Part shown: positions 10,949 to 22,777 of the stretch, one piece after another
How positions within the stretch are numbered: the stretch's first letter is position 1
Layout: each line of letters starts with the position of its first letter
NCBI GenBank assembly: GCA_016801885.1
Contig: CM028882.1
Location: 23,825,047-23,889,046 of the forward strand
Direction: 5' to 3'
DNA: 64,000 bases
Source: Toxotes chatareus
Taxonomy: Eukaryota > Chordata > Actinopteri > Toxotidae
Position numbers and translations under genes: made by a program
The notes under the pieces: model-generated
Seen by the model: the letters and a program-made list of their open reading frames with translations, nothing else
The model's database searches: none
What the model was told of the DNA's origin: nothing

Positions 10949-13900
10949 TCACTTCTTCTTGGCATGTTTCTGGCAGATGGCGACGTACTCCAGCACGTCC
11001 TCAGGGGAGCCCATAGCCACGGGAGCCCGCTGGTGGATGCTCTCAGGCTGGATGTCCAGGATGTCCTCGAGGCCGGTGGAGGCCATGCCGCCCGCCTGCT
11101 CCATGATGAAGGCCATGGGGTTGCACTCGTACAGCAGCCGCAGCTTTGAGCAAGAGTGGGGAGTTTAGTTTCTGGTTTACAAGGCTCTGAAAGGTTTAAC
11201 ACATTCACTGTCTCTCCCTCCTTACACCATTATACTTCTGTTTCCTTGCCATCGTCATAGGCAAACGGTGAAAGGTAAAAGGTGAAACAGTTTTAGTGAC
11301 TGTGGCTGTTGGGTGATTATTTTTCCTAAATTCTCTGGATTTTGTTGCATTTTGACATTAAAAACTCTTTTTAAAATCTTTCATTCTTCACAAACTCATC
11401 ACGAGGCGACAACGTTTGACACCTTCAGTGTATCAATCTCATGTTTGGCTCAGTCTTACAAATACTGGAAGGATGTGAAGAGTGAAGAAACAACATTGTG
11501 ACACTCTCTCCATTTACGCCTCATGCTACAAGTGAGACTGAACAAAAAAGACTGTTTTAGTCTTTTCAGTTTTAGAGTCTTATTCTCTAAGATTGTTCAC
11601 CCGTGTGTAACCTACAGGAGGTAGGCAGTCGTTGTCAGGAGCAGGAGAAAGCAGTGATGGGACCTTACCTTTCCCTTGGGGCTCTTCACATTTCCCGGGT
11701 ATAAAAAGATGCCTCCGTACATCAGCGTCCGGTGAACGTCTGCCACCATGGAGCCAATGTAACGGGCGCCATAAGGCTCAATGCCATCCTGTGTTTGAAA
11801 GGTTTCATTAGTATATTATTTAAACCCGCATTGGTCAAAATCTAAAATGACATCCACCACCGAGCAGTGCACCTAGTTATTGTGCTTGAAGCTCTTCACA
11901 CACACGTCCTGATGTTAGTGTTACCTGAGGGAACTTCTTCTTCTGCAGGTACTCCGTGACAGCGGGGTCAAAGTGCTTCGCGTATCCTTCATTCAAGCTG
12001 TAAATCTTTCCTCGCTTCTTGATCCTCACGTCCCGATCAACCAGGATAAATTCTCCGATTGCCTGGTGAACGGAGAGCAGAAAATATTATCCCTGACTTC
12101 ATTTAAAGGATTCTGTGCCTGCTGTGACACTTTGGATCATCGAGGGGAGCACTAACCGGGTCGAGCATGAAGCCGTTGACTCCCTGGCCGGTGGAGAGCA
12201 CAATCATGGTGGCACTGCCGTACAGGGCGTAACCTGCTGCCACAAGGTTCCTGCCGGGCTGCAGGGCGTCCTTCTCACACGGTTCATTGTCTGTGGTCTA
12301 ACAGAAACAGTACAATTTGCTTTCACTGTAACAGAGACTAAGAATTTGTTGCAGCTACATTATCGCATTTCTTTATCTTGGAAATGTGACGAGAAAACCT
12401 CGGTTAGTACCTTTTTGTAGATGGCGAAGATGGTACCGATGGAGACGAGGCAGTCGATGTTGGATGAGCCGTCCAAAGGATCAAAGCACACAATGTATTT
12501 GCCCTGGAAGAGAACAGAGATAGAAATGATGTATGTATTCTGCTTTTCAGAGGTTACCAGAGAAGATTTGCTAAAATTACAATTAAATCATATTTTTACA
12601 TTAAGAAGGTGAAATGAATCATTTAATGCCTTTGCTCTGCCATTTCATTTCAAAGAATGTGACAGGATTCAATCCAGAGTTTTTGGAAATTTACCTCAGT
12701 CCAACATAATAAGACGGCCTTTGAGACAACGGCTTAGGGGCTTGAGAACAACGTGTAAAAGGTCCCGTCTGACCAGATTCAAACCACATGCGACTCAGCC
12801 AGCTGAGCCTGATCCTGAGAGGATCCCCTCTTTTGAAATGTGGATTTTCCAGCTTTAAAAGGGGGGGTCATTCCAGAAGTAAGATCCTGATTAAATACAA
12901 GCAGGTTTTCTGCCCTGATTCTGTTTTAACATCTATATTAAACTCTGCACTTTCCCCACAGACACACTTACTCTCGTTTCTGGCTCCACAATGATGACTT
13001 CGTCATTCTCTTCAGACACCAGCACACAGGAGGTAAAAGATGACTTGATCATGTTGATGATCAGATCGTTGGACAGAATGTCCAGCTTCTTCACCTGGTC
13101 ACCTGTCACATTGGTGCTGCCAGCAATGCCGTAACTGATAAGACACAAAATACAGAAACACTCAGGGTCATAGTGAAAACACATGAAACTGAGCACTGAA
13201 GAAGATGCACTGGCAAGAATGTCACATCTCTGTAAAACACAAAACCAGATTGTGTGGTTAAGTTTTGTTGATTCGACTCTCTGCTCCTTTCTACTACGTC
13301 TTCCTCTTTATGTTAACTTACAAAAGGTCCAATTTTTTTGTACTGAAATAAGCTCGATGTGAATTGTTTAAAAAAAAAAAAAAACTGCAACTGATGCATG
13401 ACGCTGCATTTCTTAACAGCAGAGGTTGGGCAGAGATTGAGTAAGGAATTGCACCAACAACAGAAGAGAAGCTTGAATCAAAATCAGTCTTTTCAGCTAC
13501 AAAGGTTTTGCAGAAAGAAAAAAAAAATCTGCTCGTGCAGGTCACACGAAAACAATGCAAAAAAAAAAAGTTGTAAAATGTTCACATGGACATGAACTTT
13601 TAGGGAACAGGCCTGTTTTTGTGTCTGATACTTGGTTTGTGTAAACCCTCACTCACCCAGACAAAATCAGGTGGTATCAGTGTCCGGATACACAGGAACT
13701 GAACTGCACATGCCGTAAATGTGTTTGCTGAAATAAAACTGTGTATAGTTTATCATATGAAAGTGGGCGTGGTGGTTTCAGGTATGCGGTTCGTGATAGG
13801 CGCACAGAAAACCTGAATCTCCTGCTTTGGTTTGTGCCAGCGTGGATGCATGGGACTGAAACTCGACTGTCGGAAGAAACGTGCAACGTGTGTTACCTGT

Positions 13901-14146
13901 GTTTTTTTGTTTTTGTTTTTTTTTTTTTTTACAGCAAAAGTGACATCTGTACTCAGCGTGAGGACTGTTTACTCACAGGTGGGCGATCCCGGCTTTGCGC
14001 ACAGCGCTGGAGATGGCCTTCACCGCCGTGCACAGCGAGTTCAGCAGCGTGGTCAGCTCTCCCGTGCCCTTCGCCTTCCTGCCCTCTTCCATGACGAACC
14101 GGGTCATGGTGACTACGTTGGTGTCGAAGGTTCCTCGGTCGGACAT
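10949..14146 (-). CDS. fbp1: fructose-1,6-bisphosphatase 1 (liver type), 7 coding exons, 339 aa
   Basis: Same reaction as fbp2, and the main gluconeogenic isozyme of liver and kidney in vertebrates. Coding exons 5' to 3' on the minus strand: 14146-13977, 13134-12972, 12503-12411, 12297-12157, 12062-11925, 11788-11669, 11143-10949. All junctions are GT-AG and phases close to 339 codons plus TGA. The start ATG at 14146 gives MSDRGTFDTNV. Motifs: GTGELT AMP loop of normal length, L-Y-G-I-A-G-S dynamic loop with Tyr57, SEEN, DPLDGSSNID, and EPYGARYIGSMVADVHRTL. Liver-type assignment: STNVTGDQVKK with Gln at position 69, KSSF, NLVAAGYALYGSATM, PMAFIMEQAGGMAS and HQRAPV. The gene is much more compact than fbp2 (3.2 kb against 7.2 kb), with identical intron positions, as expected for a tandem duplication. 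Teleosts have more than one fbp1; which copy this is needs a tree. Confidence 0.95.
12690..12810 (-). repeat. possible degenerate tRNA-derived SINE fragment in fbp1 intron 2
   Basis: Read on the minus strand, CAGCTGGCTGAGTCG (A-box-like) is followed by GGTTTGAATCT at 12785-12775, close to a B-box GGTTCGAATCC. This arrangement is common at the head of tRNA-derived SINEs. The rest is diverged and borders are uncertain. Confidence 0.35.
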
Positions 14147-15400
14147 GGTGATGGGTGGTTTCCTGCAGTCTGCGAGCAGAAGTTGGAGGAAACGCTGCAG
14201 GACTTAAATCCTCTGCAACGCGGAACTCGGCGGAGGGAGTGAAGACAGAGGGACCAATCCAGAGCTGCAGGAGAGGTGTGGCCCCGCTGGAAACACTACC
14301 CGCTTTGTACACACTGAACAGGGTAGCGGTGAAATGATAATGTCACCAATAGAGGGATGTGATCAGAATAATAGACTCTGCGCGTAACTGCATTCAGTCT
14401 GTCATTGCGCAACACGGGTCGTGCACTTTTCAGCAGGTTTGAAAACGATAGTGTGAATGAACAGTTTCATAATTTTTTTTTTTAAACTTCTGATAGTGTG
14501 CATTCATGCTGTTCAAGCCCCTGTCCTGGTTCAACATGACTGTGCCACCCTGCTGAAAGTCAGGAGAAACTCGACTGGCCTTCACAAAGACCCGAAAAAT
14601 CTTCTTAAAGCTCTGGAGACTCTTAAAGCAGCAGATAAATGCTGATGGTTTTGGAATGAAATGTTAAACAGTTACATGTGGATGCCATTTAATCTATGTA
14701 TATTTAACAAACTGCATATTAACTGATCAAAAAACAAAGCTGCTGTTCTCCACTCCACATGCAGGCTTCTTACTGCCCTCTTTGCCTGGTCTGTGATGAA
14801 AAAAAAAGAGAATTACATCTGTGAAAAAGTCCAACCTGTTGCTTCTATGAATACAACACATTATAATCCAACAAGTGATTTTAACTTTTTAACCAGCTTT
14901 TTCGGTGAGAATTAAATTCTGTACTTGTAGTTAAGTTAAACCACAATTTTTCCAGAAGCCTTTTATACTTAATAATCACATCACTGCACTTAACACAGTC
15001 TACATTTTCCAGGGCGTTGAACTTCATCTGATGCTGTGTTAAAACAAAAAGCCACACGGTGGCGCTCTAGGCTGCGTTTAGGCACCAGGTTCTCATCTGT
15101 GTCCCAAACACTGAAGGTGTGTGTGTGTGTTGGTCGCCATTCATCTTCTAATTAATAATGAAAAAATTAAAATAAATAATAATTAATGTTATTTATAATT
15201 TATTTGACCTTCTGGCGGCACCAAATATTTCCAGACATTTCACAGCCTGGGAGATTTTAGCGACCTGTAAGATGTGACACAGAACAACCGAGACATGTAG
15301 AGAAACACGGTTAGTCACACGTTTTGAGGAGCTAGTATAAAAACTGAAGGGTTAAAGTTAACGAACTAGTAGTTTACTCATTTTTTTAAAGGCTCATCCT
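14147..15400. other. fbp1 5' flank / fbp1-kank1 intergenic
   Basis: About 1.25 kb between the fbp1 start codon and the CpG-rich kank1 promoter block. It is A+T-rich from about 14450 and contains a short GT tract at about 15117-15130. The fbp1 5' UTR and promoter should lie in the first few hundred bases; no TATA box was pinned down. No other gene is seen. Confidence 0.5.
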
Positions 15401-16220
15401 AAAGCAGGCCCCGGTGCGTTTTCCTGGAGTGCTTAAACTTTCCAGCCGGAAGGCAAAATGAGTTCATATCCTGTTGGCTCGGGCTGTAAAAGTAGGCCAG
15501 CCCCGCGGCAGGTAAGCTACACCTGTGGCACTGATCGACCTTCATATCAGCGCTGAGCGGACTGAGCTCGTCTGGGCTGCGACTGCGCATGACCGCCGGT
15601 GAACAACTTGCCGCTGAAGCGGACAAGTACAAAGAGGCTGGTGGTGGTGAGGACGGGACGTGCCGTGTGCCACGGGCCTGAAGTGTAACCTTGTGCACTT
15701 TTTTACGTGACGTTATTGCTTTAATCGGACGATTTACCCTCCAGGAATCCGAGTCCAAGGACAATCAGCTGAGTGAGCAGAGGCGAGGAGCTGGATTCAA
15801 GTCCAGAAAGGAGCGTGGGAGACTGTCGGAGTCGGGTAAGTTAAGCGCTTTGCAGTCGGAGGCAGTTTCTGATCAATGGACACGATATATTAATTCCATT
15901 TTCCTTTAATCATCTGATCTATTGAGGATATTTCTGTGCTCATGCACGAGCCTTTGGTTTGATTATGTGGACTGGATCAATGTGCTTTCGGTGCATGTTG
16001 TCGGTCAGGTGGTCCTGCAGCGACCGAGACCAAGACAATCCCATGAAGCGCTGCTGGTTAAGCAGGATTATGGTTAAAGTCATATGGTGTTTGTCGTCGC
16101 CGCTCGGTCGGGTTGTCTGGTGTCTTTTCCCGACTAAAGAAGCGTGTTCGCGCCGGACAGGTGCCGTGGAGGAGCCGGAGTCACCGCACATGCTGCAGTG
16201 TGGGGCGAACTTTGTGCTCC
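15400..16220 (+). promoter_or_regulatory. kank1: CpG-rich main promoter region and candidate 5' UTR exon of kank1
   Basis: CpG dinucleotides, scarce elsewhere in the non-coding DNA here, are dense from about 15.4 to 16.2 kb. The block contains a TGACGT CRE-type core at 15708-15713 and an NRF1-like TGCGCATGAC element near 15587. An excellent splice donor, GTCGG/GTAAGT, has its exon end at 15835. This is the natural place for the first non-coding exon of kank1, transcribed away from fbp1. The transcription start and the exon's left edge are not known. Confidence 0.55.
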
Positions 16221-18004
16221 GAGTGGTAGGAACCCATCAGGAGGCCAGGGAAGGTGTTTTTATGCGTTGAGATTGAACTTGTTTTTAGGCTGACGGTGGT
16301 GGTTCCTCAGAGGATTTATTTTATTTTTTTCTTTGCATGTGACCCGGTAATCCCTCACCATTATATGACCCACACTGACTCATCTTTGCCTTGGATTTAA
16401 CAGTTTCAGTCGGGTGTCACCACAAACATTTGCAGTGTCCCAAACATCCTCACCTCAAGCCTTTTAACAGAACGTCGCAGTGTGCGTCTCTCACCGCGCT
16501 CATTTTCATTGCCTCCTCCTCATAGCTTGAAATACTGAGCGGTGCTCGACTGTTAACAAAAGCCTCTTTATGGGCCACTGAAAGGGACTGTCACCGGCTT
16601 TGAAATGTTACATACGGTGTAAATGAACGTGCTGCCGGTCATATCTGGTATCCAGCCTCCAAACCATACAGCAGAGCTGCTTTTCTTCCTCCACCGCCCT
16701 GTCAGAAGTAGTGGTGGGGAGCTGAGGCATTTCATAGACATGGACATAGACCTGGATGGTGGTCCCTATTGTGCTGGTGAAGAGCTGGGGTCAAATAGAG
16801 GCCTCTTCATCTTCCCCCCCTGACTCGGAGGCTTTTCTCCATTTCTGTGCAGAGATAAAACACTGAATTGATATGTCAAGGGGAAGAATATGAGCATTGT
16901 GATCGCGGTTTAATGAAATTCTTTGGCTTCCAGTGTGGCACTTTTTGGCAAATCCCTGATTCCATTTTTCTACACTTGGTTATAAGAAGTACAGATTTCA
17001 AACAGTGATTTCCTCCAGTAGACCAAGCAGAACATTCCTTCGGACATAAAAGTGCCAGCCTTGGGTGTCTTTGTTGAACTTGGTTATCTTTTGAACAGTT
17101 GCTGCAGGGAATAATTTTCTATAAATTATTTTAAAGCTGCTGATTTTTCTGGCTGTAAAGGTTTTCAGCTCCATCACAATTCAAGGCTGTTGAAGACAAT
17201 TGCTTTGGCTGCTTTGTCTTGTATAACATTTATCCACAGTCTTAATTTATACCAGTAGTTCAAGGTTCAGTGTATTCATTCAGAAAAACATGGGCATTTT
17301 CGTGCTGATTACATATAAAACATTAGATATAAATACCCACAAACATCCACTCTCCTGACCTTGGTTTGTAATTTTGAGTTCAGTCGTACTTCATAATGAC
17401 GTTAAAGCTTATCCATTGTTTACCAGTCACCCGGATACATGTATTTTGAAAGGACATTTGATTCTTTAAGTCCAAGTAACACTCAACACATTTCTACACA
17501 GTGCAGCTCGAAAGCACCACAAACTACAACCTCCAACATAAACTTTAAGGTGATTTAGCATCTGTCTAAAGTTACAGAGATTATTATTAGACCACACTAC
17601 TTTTAGTTAGTGAACCCAGTAAACGGGCAGTTGTTGTATATTTGTGTTGTTAAATCTTGGTAGGAGGCTCTTCTTTCTTTTCCAGTCCTCTGTAGTCGAG
17701 TCAATAAGTTTGTTGTGGACACTGCAACCAGCAGATGAGTCTTGTTTTGTGCTGCCACCATGGCACAGTGTACACAAACATCATGTCTTCTGAGTGTTGT
17801 CGGTCTGTTCATCTGTTTTAAAGATGCTGCTGTAGAAGAGAAGAATCGATTTGATTCTCAGGACTTTGGCGCATAAATCTTCATAAAAAGGAAAAACCTT
17901 TTGTAACTACTGTAACAAATTCGTCATATGATTTATGTATTACTGCGACTTGGGGAAAGTATTTCGGTGATAAAATATGTACAGGTTCAGCTAAAGATCA
18001 CTTG

Positions 18005-18115
18005 CATTGTTGATGAATCTGCTGATTAGTTTCTTGATGAGTCTTTAAAACTTGTTGCTCATTTAAGTTTCTGTCTTCGACTCATCGATTCATCTCTTGT
18101 TTATTTCAGCGACTT
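18005..18115 (+). repeat. possible MITE-like family A fragment
   Basis: A GATGAATCTGCTGATTAGTTTCTTGATGA run and a downstream GACTCATCGATTCAT run resemble the family ends with most of the interior missing. A weak match. Confidence 0.3.
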
Positions 18116-21100
18116 TTCTCTGAGCTCAGGATTTTTTTCCTCACTGCAACACGCTTAGTGTTAAAGCTGTACATTGTTCATGTCCCCCAGCAACACGCAG
18201 AGCATTCCTCAGCCTCTCACTGGTTTCCCATTAACACGTAAGCAGATCTGGTGGTAGCACAGCCTGGTGTTGGTTGGTACATCAGGCTTAGCCTCAGCTC
18301 TGGGTCCACATCATCGGGCCGCTCGTTCAGACTTTGTGGACATATGGCAGAGGTCTCTCAATTAGCACCTTAGTGAGACAAGCCTTCTGTCCACATGATC
18401 AAAGCCGGGCCTCCGCTGCTCAGATGTGTCACCCCCCCCCAGCCGCCACCTCCCTGTGATTATGACTCCCATCTTTCCACTGTTTGTTTAGAGAAAATGA
18501 CTTCCACTCCACTGCGCCGTCTGAGCGGGTTGCACGTCAGCTCTGGCCTTGCTTTCCTTGCGGCTGTACAGTTTTTGTGGAATCCTTGCCGTGGTGTTTT
18601 CTCTGTAATTTTATGCAGAGGGGGTGCTGAGTTGTAATTTTAGTTCTGGTCAAACATCTGTGCATGCTTCTGTCCCACTTGTGCTTCTCTTGCATGTTTC
18701 AGTGCTAAGAATACTGCCTTTTTTTTGGTGCTGTAACTTGAAAAGATGATTTTCTGTACTTGTCTGTACTCATATCGTGTTTGTTTTTTTTTTTTTTTTT
18801 CTTGTGAGAGCTTCGCTGCTGTGTAACCCTGGGGAAACCACTCTTACTGGCCTCAGTGCTTGACTGTGGAGGTGAAGGGAGTTGTCACAGCTGCGCAGGT
18901 TTTTAAAGTGTGGGATGAAGACCTACATGAGCCTCAGGGGCTGCCCTGTTATTAGAAGATCAAATCTACTTTGAATAGTAAATCCACCAAAACGGAACAA
19001 TTAGGGCTCCCCTGCGAAAACCAAACGTCACCGAGAACTGCACATAAGAACATCTGTTTAGCGAGATACCAGATTAGGCTAGAGATATCACATAAGTAAA
19101 TCCTTCAGGCATGTTCGTGTAAAATATAGAATAACGTGGCGTCCCAGCAGACTTTAAATGGACTTGTTTAATGTAATGAAAACAAAACAAAAGTCAGGTT
19201 TCAGGGAATCTTCCTAGAAGATTTCCAGCGACCCGGAGCGGCTGCCAGGCCATTGTTTGCTGGGAAGTCATTATCGGAGCGATCAAAGCACTGGCAGAAT
19301 CCAAAATCTTTTTAAATCGGAGCTTGCTGGATTTGGAAGCTTAACAAGAGTCTGAGTGGCCTGAGATGGATTGGGATACATTAGTGTTGGCTGGGTTTGG
19401 CTTTTTCATGCACTCAAATATCAGTACAGAATGCTGTGAGGCTTATTACACAAACATTTAGGATACAGATTTTCATTTAACAAGGTCAGATGTAGATCTT
19501 TTGTTGTGAGTTGTGGTTGTATTGAAAGATTATCACTAAGATAATCATTATTATCTTGAATAGAGGCCACATGCCAGCCTGATCTGTTGTTTACCTCGTC
19601 AGATATTATTTTTAGCGGTGTGATGTGTGGACGCTGCGTCCAAAGCAGTCTGAACATGCATGGCACCTCGTTTACAGCTGAGCTTTTGCAGGGTTGTGTA
19701 CCAGAGTTACTGGTTGGGGGTCTAGAAATCATGTGGCACAAAACCCCCATGTAGTGTTGTGAAAGTTACAAACCACAAAAAAATATGCTTATTAGTGAGT
19801 TTTAGTGGTGTTGCTAGGTGGTACAGGTGGGGGGTGGTGCCTGCGTAGAGCGTGCAGGAGACGGGATAGAAACATCATCGACAGCTCGCTCGCTGTGAAT
19901 TCTCCAGACAGGGACCCGCTGTATTCACACACTCAGGCATTACACAGACTTTGTATCAGGGAGTTGGCAGAGAAAAGTCCATTTAAGGTCCAGTTCAACT
20001 GATTCAGACATTTACGTTCACTACACACAGCTCCTCTGGGTGGGCGCGGCATGTTCATGAAACTCTAAGATCACAAAATGTCTCGTTAAATTTCAGAATA
20101 TTGCCACTAAAAAATTCTTGACTGAAGTGTTTCCTCCTCATGAGCTGGGTTTGGCCTTCATCCGTTTGAGAATCTAGCCGTTTCAGCCGTACGGAGAATA
20201 GTTAGATGCCTCAGTCCTGCATGCTTCAACTTGTGTGAGATTTCTGTTTGGAGGAAAACTGTTGCGGTGAACCTGAATGAGCGAAGGTATTTCTCGGTGT
20301 AGCTGGGATTAACCCGGCTAAACTCTTGAAGTGTGTTTCACAAAGATGTTTTGTTTCCTGGTATGTTAATCTCCTTCCTTTCATTCACGCCTCCTCTCAG
20401 TCCATCGTGTGCTCTTCACATCAGAGATGATGTGTAGGAGTCATTGACGTTTGCAGTTTGCAAACTGATTTGGTTTGAACGGGAGTCATGAATTCAGGAT
20501 TTTTTCCTCATTTCACAGAATTCTTTTCTTTTCTCGAACCATTTCCCCAACTCTTGCTTCCCTTATGCCTTAATAATACCTCCTCAGTTGTTTGGATAGT
20601 AGGTAGGTGTTATTTTGACCCACTTTTCATAAACATCGGTGGGAAAATATCTTACTAAAACACTTTGACATTTATGTAACACTTTAACCACACTGGCATG
20701 TTCAGTTACTATTATCTTGAACCAGATGAAGGTAAATGTTTTTATTTTTGAAGCTGTACAAATAAACAAACCTTGGTTCATTTCTAATCTCTAATGAAGG
20801 TGGATCAGAGTCAGCTCTGCTTGTGAGGCTGCAGTGGACGTGACCTTGTGCTTTGGTCTTTCACGGTCTCGAGTTAGTGGATCTGTCTTGCGAATTAAAT
20901 TAATTACACACTAAAAAGATGCCCTGAAGTAAAAGCACAGTGCTTGGCATGGTTTGCTGGAAGTGACTGTTTTGATATTTGACCACAATGGGAGGAGTGG
21001 CAGAAAAAAAAAAAAAACAGAATGTGGTGAGGCAGAGAAGCCCAATTATATTGTACTGCCTTAGTCATACTTCAGATGATTTTCACTTTTATTCAGTGCT

Positions 21101-22244
21101 GAAAATGGCCACACTATCACACAGAGAAGAAGGATCTAGGCAGGAGTAGTGAGCCGATTAAGTCTCGTTAAATTGAACCTGGTGAATCTGCAGAAACCGT
21201 GAAAATGCTTCATGATGCACAAAGTGAGAACTGTGGATCATCTGCATCAGGTGCCGTTGGGACCTTGATCCTGGTGTGGAGTATCATCCCAGGCGTCCAC
21301 CACAGTGACACCGCAAGACGACCACAGTACTTGAACCTTTTTCTGTCTGTCTGCACACCCTGACATGCAGCACAGATGATCAGAGATCAGCAGACACATT
21401 CAGTGCTTCTACATACCAAACATCCATGCTCGCCTGTGTCAGAAGGAAGTGTCAGCTTGTAGAAGCAGCCCACCCTCAGCTTGTCGTGATCCCTTTCAGA
21501 TCTACTCGTGAATGAAAGACGAGAGTCGCCTGGAAAATGGGAGGAGTGAAAAACCCCGCCTGTTCCTTGTACATTAAGCAGGACAAGGCAGGTGCAAAGG
21601 GAATTCAGGGCTCAATTGATACTGTGATAATCCCTCAGCTATGTAGGCATGCACAGACTTTGCCAGTCAAGTTGAAGCATTCCACAAAAAGGCAATCTGA
21701 TTCAATGTAGCCCGGACTCAACCCTTATCAGCGGAGCTAACCGGCCGTAAACAGGTGGCATGCAAGCCTTGTTTACCAGAAACCATATTCTGTTTAGGGA
21801 GTGATGTGCTCAGTGTAAAAGCCACACTTTTAGCAAACACGTTTGGCCTTATGTGTTAGTTTTATTTGCTAAAATCCACAGTGCAGTGGAAGTTTGAACA
21901 TAGCCAGAGGTAAACTTTTTTTTTCTGAACAGCAGCCACTGAAGCCACAAGTGACAATTAAAGGATAACGTAACATTAAAAGCCAGTATAACAGTATAAA
22001 TCAGCTAAGTGACTCAGTGATCTTGGCTACATAACAATATCCACCAGTTGTTAACCTGTTGTTTACAAAGTAATAGTTTCCCCTCAAACCACAAATCATT
22101 TTAACATTTCAGTTTATATACATTTTTTTTTTTTTTTAGCTTTAAGCTAAACTCATCAAACGCGTCCTGACTCTAGCTCTGTCCCTAACGTACCGATATG
22201 AGGTCGACATCGATGGTATCATCTCATGCAAAACAACAAAGCAG

Positions 22245-22325
22245 CAAAGTCTATTTAAATTAAAAATTATTGATTGAGAAAATAATTGGCTGGTTAATCA
22301 ATAATCAGAATAATTGTTAGTCATG
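22245..22325 (-). repeat. MITE-like family A fragment
   Basis: On the minus strand the block reads TGACTAACAATTATT then GATTATTGATTAACCAGCC and AATTATTTTCTCAATCAAT. This is the same 5' end as the other family copies, truncated inside. Confidence 0.5.
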
Positions 22326-22574
22326 TTTCATTCTCACAAGACAGATGTTGGGTGGAGTATCACTTTATCAAATAAAAATCTTGCCTTGTGCAGCTTTTTA
22401 CCCCAAGTCTGTTGGAAATGCCCCCGTTATCCCGTACGCCACATTATAGCTGCTGGCTGTGTCTCTTGCCAGGGATGCCACTGTTTACGGCTGAGAGAGC
22501 CCCAGACCCTCGGCCCACTAGTCGCCAGGCTGCTCATATTACAGTCTCCCTCACTGGCTGGTATTGTCAGATTA

Positions 22575-22598
22575 CAGTGTGTGTGTGTGTGTGTGTGT
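22575..22598. repeat. (GT)n microsatellite
   Basis: A run of GT dinucleotides in kank1 intron sequence, just before the candidate alternative first exon. Confidence 0.9.
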
Positions 22599-22614
22599 TT
22601 GGTGTCTGAGCGGC

Positions 22615-22777
22615 TGTGTTGTGATTGGCCCGTGCTCAGCCGTGTGAGACAGCGCCGGGTGACGTCTCCATGCTAATCCCTGGTTTCTCTCTGGTTGTAC
22701 TGGGAGCTGTGTGTCAGTTGCAGCTCAGAGGAAATGAATTCACACAATAAGTTGGAGCCTTTAACGACATGAGGAAG
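22615..22777 (+). promoter_or_regulatory. kank1: candidate alternative promoter/first exon of kank1
   Basis: A GATTGG (inverted CCAAT) at about 22622, a GTGACGTCT CRE-like element, an octamer-like ATGCTAAT and then GAGGAAG/GTGAGT, a strong donor with exon end at 22777, occur within about 160 bp. This is consistent with an internal first exon. No transcript evidence is available; a strong donor can occur by chance in 26 kb of intron. Confidence 0.3.

Noticed and set aside
13953..14312. 119-codon minus-strand ORF over fbp1 exon 1
   Set aside because: It is out of frame with the FBPase start at 14146.
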